Shown here piece after piece: positions 7,811 through 14,717 of a stretch of 20,535 nt of DNA. The position numbers were made by a program, and so were the translations under genes. Below the pieces are notes generated by a model. The model was not told the DNA's origin. It did not search any database and saw only the letters and a program-made list of their open reading frames with translations. Within the stretch, counting starts at the first letter, position 1. Every line of letters starts with the position of its first letter. The stretch spans positions 1 to 20,535 of the forward strand of contig CAYQPE010000024.1 in the NCBI GenBank assembly GCA_964419445.1, written 5' to 3'. The stretch is from JABHHG01 sp964419445 (lineage in GTDB: Bacteria > Fidelibacterota > Marinisomatia > SCGC-AAA003-L08 > D37C17).

Positions 7811-8809
7811 TTACACTTGTCTGTTTAAGTTAAATTTTACGACCTCAATCAAAGCATTTTTGTATTCTGAATCTGGAAATTCATCTAAAGCATCAATTGC
7901 CTCGTTCGAAATCTTTTCCATTTGCTTATTGGTATAATCAATACAGCCTAAGTCAGTTATAAATCTTCTTACTTCTTTAATATTTCCTCTTGAAGACAAT
8001 TTATTTAATTTTCTAGTGATTTTTCTTTTTTCTGATGGGTCTGCATTTGAAAGTGCATAAATCATGGGAAGTGTAAGCATATTCTTTTTAACATCAAATC
8101 CAACAGGTTTTCCAATCTTTTCTACCGAACCTAAAATATCAAATAAATCATCTCTAATTTGGAATGCAATTCCTAACTTTTCACCATAAGTTGCCATTGC
8201 TCGTTGTTGTGCTTTGGAGGCACCAGCAGTAATTGCACCAATTTCACAAGATGCAGAAAATAATGAAGCCGTCTTATCTGATACCATTTTATAATAAATT
8301 GATTCATTCATTTCTTTTTTTAAGGCTTTTTCAATTTGCAAAATCTCACCTTGACTGAGCCTTTCTGCTGTATGCGATAAAATTTCTAATGCATCAAAAT
8401 TTTTAAGCTGGATCATATTTGACAACGCTTTAGAGAACATATAATCACCAACTAAAATAGAAATTTTATTCTTCCAAATTCTATTTACTGATGGCCATCC
8501 CCTTCTAATATCGGCTTCATCCACAACATCGTCATGAATAAGGGTAGCCACATGAATCATTTCAATAAGTGCTGCAGCCTTATATGTGAGTTTTGTAGGA
8601 TTACCACATATATATGCAGAGAGTAATGATAAACGTGGGCGCAACTGCTTCCCTTTTTTACGTGAAATATACCCAATGACGGTATTTATTAATTTTACTT
8701 CTGAATTGAGTGATTTTTTAAACTCTTCCTGAAATTTTTGAATATCATTTTCTAATGGAATTGAAATTTTTTGGAGTAAGTCTTTTATCATTTTTTCAAA
8801 AAAATCCAA
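7811..8809 (-). CDS. All-trans polyprenyl diphosphate synthase (IspB/HepT/SolA-type)
   Basis: Adds isopentenyl diphosphate units in trans to an allylic primer to make a long prenyl diphosphate, probably the side chain of menaquinone or another quinone. The 332-residue protein has KGKQLRPRL (52-60), the first Asp-rich motif DDVVD (93-97) followed by RRG, GDYMFSKA (121-128), the second Asp-rich motif DDLFD (220-224), and GKPVGFDVKKNMLTLP. Small residues before the first motif (HVATLIHDD) resemble medium- to long-chain enzymes such as octaprenyl synthase rather than farnesyl or geranylgeranyl synthases. The start lies 22 bp inside the end of tatC and the stop abuts pgsA. Exact chain length is not readable here; a C20 product that could feed the reductase/prenyltransferase module at 17543-19872 cannot be excluded. 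Confidence 0.92.
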   Translation of the reverse strand: MDFFEKMIKDLLQKISIPLENDIQKFQEEFKKSLNSEVKLINTVIGYISRKKGKQLRPRLSLLSAYICGNPTKLTYKAAALIEMIHVATLIHDDVVDEADIRRGWPSVNRIWKNKISILVGDYMFSKALSNMIQLKNFDALEILSHTAERLSQGEILQIEKALKKEMNESIYYKMVSDKTASLFSASCEIGAITAGASKAQQRAMATYGEKLGIAFQIRDDLFDILGSVEKIGKPVGFDVKKNMLTLPMIYALSNADPSEKRKITRKLNKLSSRGNIKEVRRFITDLGCIDYTNKQMEKISNEAIDALDEFPDSEYKNALIEVVKFNLNRQV

Positions 8810-9492
8810 CTTATAAAGATGCTAAACTCATACAACAATACCAATGGTATAAATATTAATAATTGACTCAATGGGTCTGGAGGCGTTAATAAGGCTCCCA
8901 TTATAAGAAAAGATACAATTGCATATTTTCTATAATGTTTCAAAAATGCTGGAGTTAATAAGCCAATTTTTGTACCCATAATAGAAATAATGGGAAGTTG
9001 GAAAATTAAACCACTTGCAAACATTAACCACATTACATAAATCAAATATCCATCCAGAGTAAAATTATAATCAATGGTTACTGAAGATGATGTCATAGAT
9101 GTAAAAAATGATAGACTGAAGGGAATTAAAACTTTATATCCAAACAATAAACCAATTACGAAAAAAACTGTAGAAAAGCCTACAATGAATATTACTGATG
9201 CGTTATGAGTTTCTTTAAATGCAGGTGAAATAAAGCTCCAAATTTGGTACAATATAATTGGAAGTGAAATGATAATCCCTCCCATAAGTGCTATACCAAC
9301 CTTAATCATGAACATGGATGTTACTTTTAATACTTGTAAATTTAATGGAAGATTTAATGTTTTACTTGGTTCAATTAATTTTGTGAGAACATCATCAGAA
9401 AAATAATGAGTAAGAACTGCACCAATAATAATTGCAAATAATGATTTAAACATTCGCCATCGAAGCTCTTCAATATGCTCCCAAAATGGCAT
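8788..9492 (-). CDS. tatC: Sec-independent protein translocase TatC
   Basis: Core subunit of the twin-arginine translocase, which recognises RR signal peptides and exports folded proteins. I place the start at 9492, giving 234 residues that begin MPFWEHIEELRWRMFKS, the classic TatC N-terminus with its conserved Glu and Arg residues. A longer frame to 9570 would add 26 poorly conserved residues and run 74 bp into meaB; the chosen start leaves a 4-bp gap and has GGAG nine bases upstream. The protein has about six hydrophobic segments, IWSFISPAFKE in the first cytoplasmic loop region, and GALLTPPDPLSQ before the last helices, all typical. No tatA/B gene is visible in the window. The 3' end overlaps the polyprenyl synthase by 22 bp. 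Confidence 0.96.
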   Translation of the reverse strand: MPFWEHIEELRWRMFKSLFAIIIGAVLTHYFSDDVLTKLIEPSKTLNLPLNLQVLKVTSMFMIKVGIALMGGIIISLPIILYQIWSFISPAFKETHNASVIFIVGFSTVFFVIGLLFGYKVLIPFSLSFFTSMTSSSVTIDYNFTLDGYLIYVMWLMFASGLIFQLPIISIMGTKIGLLTPAFLKHYRKYAIVSFLIMGALLTPPDPLSQLLIFIPLVLLYEFSIFISWIFLKK

Positions 9493-9496
9493 TTCA

Positions 9497-10435
9497 TTAT
9501 TCTCCACTATGTAACTCAATTGATAATTGTTGTGGCGATTTACGTTTATTATGCATTTTATTAAGTTCATTTTCTAATAATTGTATTTTATTATCAGACC
9601 AGAAATTTTGGTTTAACTCATTTGAAACTAAAGTTTTAACTTGTTTAGTGTAACGTTTAGATAGCTTTTCGGTCCACATTCCAGTTTTTTCAATATGCTG
9701 TTTATGAGTATCAATTCCGTTAGATAATTCAGATACACCATCATTGGTTAATGCTGTAGTTTTTATTACTTTAGGAATCCATGTATTTTCATCATGTGGC
9801 ATTGTGGTAAGCATATTGGTTATTGAAATAAAAAGCTTATTTGCACCTTGACGGTCTGATTTATTGATGGCAAAAATATCTGCTATTTCCATAAGTCCAG
9901 CCTTCATCATTTGAATATCATCACCAGATTCAGGAACCAATACAACCACCACCGTATCAGAAGCTTGAATAACATCTAATTCAACTTGCCCAACACCAAC
10001 GGTTTCAAATAGAATGATATCAAATCCCGCTGCATCAAAAACATCACCCACCTCTTGGGTAGAATTTGCAAGACCTCCATGGCCACCTCTGCTTGCCATA
10101 CTGCGGATATAAACACCTTTATCTTCATAATGACGACCCATACGAATTCTGTCACCTAATATTGCTCCTCCAGAAAAAGGACTGGTAGGATCAATCCCCA
10201 CCACAGCAACCGTTTGATTATTTTCTCTATAATATTGTATTAGTCGATCTGTTAGAGAGCTCTTACCAGCACCAGGTGGACCGGTAATTCCAATTCTATA
10301 TGCACGACCAGTATGAGGATATAATTTTGAAAGGATTTCTAATGAATCAGAAGAATTATTTTCTATATGCGAAATGGCTTTGGCAATATATCGCCTCTTT
10401 TGTGCAAGTACACCTTCAATTAATGTTGAATCCAT
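9497..10435 (-). CDS. meaB: Methylmalonyl-CoA mutase-associated GTPase MeaB (ArgK family)
   Basis: G3E-family P-loop GTPase that gates adenosylcobalamin loading and protects methylmalonyl-CoA mutase from inactivation. The 312 residues carry the P-loop GPPGAGKS (52-59), GIDPTSPFSGGAILGDRIRM (80-99), RSMASRGGHGGL (111-122), ETVGVGQVELD (144-154) and NKSD (191-194), a complete MeaB signature. The family is usually 310-340 residues, so this is full length. It lies 41 bp downstream of crp and 4 bp upstream of tatC. Methylmalonyl-CoA epimerase in the same run supports a working propionyl/methylmalonyl-CoA route, although the mutase itself lies elsewhere. The start ATG at 10435 has no strong Shine-Dalgarno. 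Confidence 0.95.
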   Translation of the reverse strand: MDSTLIEGVLAQKRRYIAKAISHIENNSSDSLEILSKLYPHTGRAYRIGITGPPGAGKSSLTDRLIQYYRENNQTVAVVGIDPTSPFSGGAILGDRIRMGRHYEDKGVYIRSMASRGGHGGLANSTQEVGDVFDAAGFDIILFETVGVGQVELDVIQASDTVVVVLVPESGDDIQMMKAGLMEIADIFAINKSDRQGANKLFISITNMLTTMPHDENTWIPKVIKTTALTNDGVSELSNGIDTHKQHIEKTGMWTEKLSKRYTKQVKTLVSNELNQNFWSDNKIQLLENELNKMHNKRKSPQQLSIELHSGE

Positions 10436-10476
10436 GCACTAAATTTAAAGCTAAAAAGCTATTTCTTTAGAGGGGA

Positions 10477-11184
10477 TTAAAGATTTTTTCCAAAGAGTCT
10501 TTTGAAAAATAAATAGTCTGGGATTACCATAGTGTGGCCAACTTTTGTAATCATATTTTTCTCTTCAAACATTTTCATCACCCGAGACACTGTTTCTCTG
10601 GAAGTTCCTGCCATGTTTGCAATATCTTGCTGAAATGGAAGTTTATCAATAGTAACTTGACCTTTTTTAATAATTCCCATATCTTCAGCTAAGTTAAGTA
10701 ATGAAACGCCAATTCTATGTTCAGCATCTGAAAGTGATAATGCCTCAATTTGTTGGTCTGATTTTCTTAATCGTTTTGCTAATTCACCCATTAGGGCAAA
10801 GCTAATTTTAAATTTATTTTTGAGTAGGTTTAAAAATTCACCTTTAGGGAATGCCAACAGAATGCATTTATCTTGAGCTAACGCATTTGCAGATCGCGCT
10901 TCACCATCTAAAATTGCTAATTCTCCAAAGAGTTCACCTTGACCTAATAATGCAAGAATTACTTCCTTACCCTCATCATTTACCCGTGTAATTTTTACCG
11001 TACCAGAAACAATTCCAAAGACAGTGTCACCAAATTCCTCTTCGAGAATTATCATACTATTTTTGGGGTAAACACGTGGTGTACACAAATTTGCTACATG
11101 ATCTAACTCATCTTCATTTAAATCAGCAAAAACATGGATTGTATCTAAATTTTTAGCAATCTCTTGAACCGTATCTAATTTCAT
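10477..11184 (-). CDS. Crp/Fnr-family transcriptional regulator
   Basis: Predicted DNA-binding regulator at the head of the long leftward operon. Residues about 15-130 form a cyclic-nucleotide-binding beta-roll: GELFGELAILDGEARSANALA contains the GE and RS pair that binds the cAMP phosphate in true CRP. The dimer helix follows (about 130-160). A winged helix-turn-helix occupies about 165-230, with recognition helix TSRETVSRVMKMFEE, close to the CRP/FNR type whose core is RETVSR. No N-terminal Cys cluster of FNR type is present (the only cysteines are isolated), so oxygen sensing by an Fe-S cluster is unlikely; a cyclic nucleotide or other ligand is more plausible. The 235-residue length is normal. 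It is divergent from rpsT across 187 bp with repeat elements over its probable promoter, consistent with autoregulation. Confidence 0.92.
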   Translation of the reverse strand: MKLDTVQEIAKNLDTIHVFADLNEDELDHVANLCTPRVYPKNSMIILEEEFGDTVFGIVSGTVKITRVNDEGKEVILALLGQGELFGELAILDGEARSANALAQDKCILLAFPKGEFLNLLKNKFKISFALMGELAKRLRKSDQQIEALSLSDAEHRIGVSLLNLAEDMGIIKKGQVTIDKLPFQQDIANMAGTSRETVSRVMKMFEEKNMITKVGHTMVIPDYLFFKRLFGKNL

Positions 11185-11371
11185 TTCTGTATGATGTTCC
11201 CTATTTCTGTAAAAAATTCACCATGTAAATTACTCCGAGAAAACTCAATTTACAATATTTTCGTTCTTTATTAGTTATAAAGAATTTTATTAGGGATTAT
11301 ATAATTCTCCATTTTAAATTATGGGTCTTGAATTCAAGCGATTTATTTGTAATTTATTTTAAAAGGAATTT
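11185..11371. promoter_or_regulatory. Divergent crp / rpsT intergenic region with candidate promoters and repeats
   Basis: This 187-bp gap holds the start signals for both directions. Toward rpsT, a perfect TATAAT lies at 11300-11305 with a weak -35, which would give a leader of about 60 bases; AAGGA at 11363-11367 is the rpsT ribosome-binding site. Toward crp, TTGTAA (11255-11250) and TAATTT (11232-11227) are spaced by 17 bases. The perfect 8-bp inverted repeat TGTAAATT/AATTTACA (11224-11231 and 11247-11254) falls on those two boxes. A 9-base direct repeat ATTTCTGTA occurs at 11183-11191 and 11203-11211, exactly 20 bp apart, and a 12-bp palindrome CTTGAATTCAAG lies at 11327-11338. Sites were found by eye; AT-richness makes chance matches likely for the individual boxes. 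Confidence 0.4.
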
Positions 11372-11620
11372 ATGGGCGCTAAAGGATCAGTATTAAAACG
11401 AGTAAGGCAATCTAGAAGAGCGAATAAACGAAATAGACATTATAAGTCTTTTATGAAATCAGCTATTAAAGATGCACTTTCTGCAACAAATGAAAATGCA
11501 ACTGAAAAATGCAAAGATGCAGTTTCTGCTATAGATAAAGTTCAAAGCAGAGGAATTATTCACAAAAATGCAGCAAACAGATTAAAGTCTAAAGTGATGA
11601 AATTTGCAAATGCACTTTAA
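11372..11620 (+). CDS. rpsT: 30S ribosomal protein S20
   Basis: Primary 16S rRNA-binding protein of the small subunit body. The 82-residue product is very basic and helical, with the S20 pattern: N-terminal SVLKRVRQSRRANKRNRHYKS, then SAIKDAL and the C-terminal IHKNAANRLKSKVMKFANAL. The usual length is about 85-90, so it is complete. The start is supported by AAGGA four bases upstream of the ATG. It is the only plus-strand gene in the window, divergent from crp and convergent with guaB, and is transcribed alone: a strong terminator follows 20 bases after the stop. Confidence 0.97.
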   Translation: MGAKGSVLKRVRQSRRANKRNRHYKSFMKSAIKDALSATNENATEKCKDAVSAIDKVQSRGIIHKNAANRLKSKVMKFANAL

Positions 11621-11640
11621 ATAGATTTGTATTTAAATTA

Positions 11641-11673
11641 AAAAGGGCTCAACAATGTTGAGCCCTTTTTTTT
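11641..11673. terminator. Bidirectional intrinsic terminator between rpsT and guaB
   Basis: AAAAGGGCTCAAC pairs perfectly with GTTGAGCCCTTTT around a 3-base loop (stem 11641-11653 and 11657-11669). On the plus strand, eight T residues follow (11666-11673), and on the minus strand a run of T residues from the complementary A-tract (11640-11644) follows. The hairpin sits 20 bases after the rpsT stop and about 18 bases after the guaB stop, so it serves both convergent transcripts. Confidence 0.93.
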
Positions 11674-11690
11674 ATGTAATCAAATTAATA

Positions 11691-13148
11691 TTAATTAGGC
11701 TTTCTGTAATTTGGAGATTCTTTTGTGATATTAATATCATGCGGATGACTTTCTTTTACTCCTGCACCCGTAATTTGAATGAACTTAGAAACCTTCCCAA
11801 ATGTAGAAATATCTTTAGCACCGCAATATCCCATTGATGATCTAATCCCACCAACAAGCTGGTGTATAGTTTCCCTAACCGGCCCTTTGTAAGGTACCAT
11901 ACCCTCAATACCTTCAGGTACCAGTTTATTAGCATCAGAATCATTTTGAAAGTATCTATCTTTACTGCCTTCTTTCATTGCAGCAATTGACCCCATCCCT
12001 CTATAGGATTTAAAGCTTCTACCCTCCCATAAAATTACTTCACCAGGGCTTTCATCAGTCCCTGCAAAAATACTTCCTAACATTGCCACATTTGCACCAG
12101 CAGCTAATGACTTCGCCACATCACCTGAATATCGCATTCCTCCATCAGAAATTACAGGTATTCCTGATTTTGACGCAACTTCTTGAGCATCCATTACTGC
12201 AGACAATTGAGGGACACCTACGCCTGCAATTATTCGTGTAGTACAAATAGAACCTGGACCAATACCTACTTTTACTGCATCTGCTCCTGCATCAATTAAC
12301 GCTTTTGCTCCCGAAGCGGTGGCAATATTCCCTGCAATTACATCAATATTTGAATATCTCTTTTTAATATTACTCAAAGTATAAATAACACCATCTGAAT
12401 GCCCATGTGCAGTATCAACAATAATTGCATCAACATTTGAGTCTATCAATGTAGAAACTCTATCCATTGTATTTTCACCCACACCTACTGCGGCAGCCAC
12501 AATTAATCGCCCATGTTCATCTGTAGCCGCATTTGGATAATTTTCTTTCTTCAAGATATCTTTTACAGTAATCAAGCCACATAATTTACCCAAATCATCA
12601 ACGACGAGTAATTTCTCAATTCTATGTTCTTGTAATACTTTTTTGGCTTCCTCTAGAGTTGTGCCCTGTTTAACCGTAACTAAATTTTCGCTAGTCATTC
12701 TATCCGAAACTAGAAGGTCCAGATTTGTTTCAAATCGAATATCTCTGTTTGTCAATATACCCATTAATTTACCTTCATCTACAACGGGTACGCCTGAAAT
12801 TCGAAATCTGGCCATTATATCAAGGGCATCTTGAATAGTCTTATCAGAATTAATGATAACAGGGTCTAGAATCATTCCGCTTTCAGAACGTTTAACCCTA
12901 TCTACTTCAATGGCTTGTTTTTCAATAGACATATTTTTATGAACAACACCTATACCACCTTCTCGTGCCAAGGCAATAGCCAATTTACTTTCAGTGACTG
13001 TATCCATCGCTGCACTTACTAAAGGTATATTTAATTTAATATTCTTAGTAAATTGTGCGGTTAGATCCACATCTTTGGGTAAAACTGATGAATGGTTTGG
13101 TACCAATAAGACGTCATCAAATGTTAAGCCAACTTTCAGTTTACTCAT
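11691..13148 (-). CDS. guaB: Inosine-5'-monophosphate dehydrogenase
   Basis: Oxidises IMP to XMP with NAD+, the committed step of GMP synthesis. The 485-residue protein is a (beta/alpha)8 barrel interrupted by a CBS pair at about 95-200. It has FDDVLLVP (10-17), the catalytic loop GIGPGSICTTR with Cys302, SDGGMRYSGDVAKSLAAGA for the phosphate site, YRGMGS, and SKDRYFQ for the mobile flap Arg-Tyr pair. All are intact. The bacterial rather than GMP-reductase identity is supported by the full CBS module. The start is 7 bp downstream of the hutH stop, and the gene is the last of the rightmost leftward run, ending at the shared terminator. purF at the other end of the same run also serves purine synthesis. 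Confidence 0.97.
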   Translation of the reverse strand: MSKLKVGLTFDDVLLVPNHSSVLPKDVDLTAQFTKNIKLNIPLVSAAMDTVTESKLAIALAREGGIGVVHKNMSIEKQAIEVDRVKRSESGMILDPVIINSDKTIQDALDIMARFRISGVPVVDEGKLMGILTNRDIRFETNLDLLVSDRMTSENLVTVKQGTTLEEAKKVLQEHRIEKLLVVDDLGKLCGLITVKDILKKENYPNAATDEHGRLIVAAAVGVGENTMDRVSTLIDSNVDAIIVDTAHGHSDGVIYTLSNIKKRYSNIDVIAGNIATASGAKALIDAGADAVKVGIGPGSICTTRIIAGVGVPQLSAVMDAQEVASKSGIPVISDGGMRYSGDVAKSLAAGANVAMLGSIFAGTDESPGEVILWEGRSFKSYRGMGSIAAMKEGSKDRYFQNDSDANKLVPEGIEGMVPYKGPVRETIHQLVGGIRSSMGYCGAKDISTFGKVSKFIQITGAGVKESHPHDINITKESPNYRKPN

Positions 13149-13155
13149 AAATTCC

Positions 13156-14679
13156 TCAATTCAATTTTAAATTTTCTTCAACAAGTTTAACTATTTTCCC
13201 AGATACAATTAAACTTAGTACAAATTCTTGATCTTTTTGCATATATCTATCTTCTCTCAAGAACGGTACTTCTTTTCTTATTTCATTATATGTTGAAATA
13301 AGATTTTTTGCTGGTTTCAATCCACCTCTTAAATCAATTGCTTGGCAAGCAGTTAATAACTCGATGGTAAATAATTTTTCAATGTTTTCAACTATTTTAA
13401 ATAGTTTTCGTCCAGCCCATGGTGCCATACTTACATGATCTTCTTGACCTGCACCTGTAGGAATAGAATCTACAGTAGATGGATGAGAATATGTTTTATT
13501 TTCTGATGCAATTGCCGCTGCGGATACTTGCATAATCATAAACCCAGAATTTAACCCTGAATCATTTACCAAAAAGGGTGGAAGTCCAAAGTCACCATCA
13601 CACAAAGTATAAGTTCGCCTTTCACAAATATTACCCAAATCGGTAAGAGCAATAGCAGAAATATCCATGGCTTGACCTACAGCCTCAGCGTGAAAATGAC
13701 CTGCTGAAACAGTATCTTTTTCATCAATAAATACCAATGGATTATCACTTACAGAATTAATTTCCACCTCAATCATGCCATAAGCAGCTGTAATTACATC
13801 TCTACATGCTCCATGCACCTGCGGCATGCAACGCAGACAGTACATATCTTGTACTCTATCGCATTCATGGTGGGATGCATGAATTTCACTATCTTGCAAT
13901 AAATTAAACAAATTCTCTGCTGATGAAATTTGACCTGGATGGTGTTTTATTTGATGGACTCTTTTTTCAAAAGCCTTATCCGTCCCCGTAAGACCTTCAA
14001 CTGATAACGCCCCTGCAATATCAGCAATTTTTAATAGATTCTGAATCCTCCACATACAAAGTACACCATAAGCAGTTGAAAATTGAGTTCCATTAATTAG
14101 GGCTAATCCCTCTTTATAACTAAGTTCAATAGGCTCCCAATTCTTTAATTTACAGACTTCATATGCAGTTTTTTGCTCGCCATTATGAACAACATCACCA
14201 ATACCTATCAAAGGTAATGTCATATGGGCCAGTGGTGCTAAATCTCCACTTGCACCTACAGAACCTTGAGATGGAATTATGGGAAGGCAATCTTCATTCA
14301 ATAAATCAACCAAACGTTGGACAACTTCTAGTCGAATCCCACTAAAACCTTTAGATAGAGAGATTACTTTTAAAAGAATAATGAGTCGAACTATATCATT
14401 GTCAACAGGGTCACCTACACCGACGGCATGGGATAAAATAAGTTTTTTTTGAAGCTCAGAAATTTTATCTGATGGGATGGTAATTTGGCTTAGCTTTCCA
14501 AAGCCCGTGTTCACACCATAAATTACTTTTCCACTTTTTACCGAATCATCTAAAACTTTTCGTGAAGCATTTATCTGATCGATTACTTCTTCGGACAGTC
14601 TAAGCTGTGGTCTATTTTGAAGGAATTGATAGATTTCGGAGAGTGTATATTCTTTATTTTCAACGACAAATGTTGCCAA
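13156..14679 (-). CDS. hutH: Histidine ammonia-lyase
   Basis: Non-oxidatively deaminates L-histidine to trans-urocanate using the self-formed MIO electrophile. The 507-residue length is typical. The MIO triad Ala143-Ser144-Gly145 lies in GSVGASGDLAPLAHM; Tyr54 (IYGVNTGFG), His84 (LSHAVG), YCLRCMPQVHGA and TVDSIPTGAGQEDHVSM supply the remaining active-site signatures. Ser-His at 83-84 and QEDH are characteristic of histidine lyases rather than tyrosine or phenylalanine lyases. No urocanase, imidazolonepropionase or formiminoglutamate gene is adjacent; the gene sits between dinG (38 bp upstream) and guaB (7 bp downstream). Substrate assignment from active-site residues is good but not absolute. 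Confidence 0.93.
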   Translation of the reverse strand: MATFVVENKEYTLSEIYQFLQNRPQLRLSEEVIDQINASRKVLDDSVKSGKVIYGVNTGFGKLSQITIPSDKISELQKKLILSHAVGVGDPVDNDIVRLIILLKVISLSKGFSGIRLEVVQRLVDLLNEDCLPIIPSQGSVGASGDLAPLAHMTLPLIGIGDVVHNGEQKTAYEVCKLKNWEPIELSYKEGLALINGTQFSTAYGVLCMWRIQNLLKIADIAGALSVEGLTGTDKAFEKRVHQIKHHPGQISSAENLFNLLQDSEIHASHHECDRVQDMYCLRCMPQVHGACRDVITAAYGMIEVEINSVSDNPLVFIDEKDTVSAGHFHAEAVGQAMDISAIALTDLGNICERRTYTLCDGDFGLPPFLVNDSGLNSGFMIMQVSAAAIASENKTYSHPSTVDSIPTGAGQEDHVSMAPWAGRKLFKIVENIEKLFTIELLTACQAIDLRGGLKPAKNLISTYNEIRKEVPFLREDRYMQKDQEFVLSLIVSGKIVKLVEENLKLN

Positions 14680-14717
14680 TTGATGTCTTTCCTCTTTTGT
14701 AAAATTATTGATTTTTT

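Noticed and set aside
9493..9570. Longer tatC start at 9570
   Set aside because: The extra 26 residues are not TatC-like and overlap meaB by 74 bp, whereas the Met at 9492 begins the conserved MPFWEHIEEL sequence with a GGAG upstream.
10436..10476. AGCT-AAAA-AGCT mini-hairpin between crp and meaB considered as a terminator
   Set aside because: A stem of only about four pairs with no solid U-tract in the right position; too weak to separate the transcripts.
11655..11837. Plus-strand open frame of 60 codons beginning in the terminator
   Set aside because: It starts inside the rpsT/guaB terminator loop and runs opposite the C-terminus of guaB, so transcription would be stopped before it.
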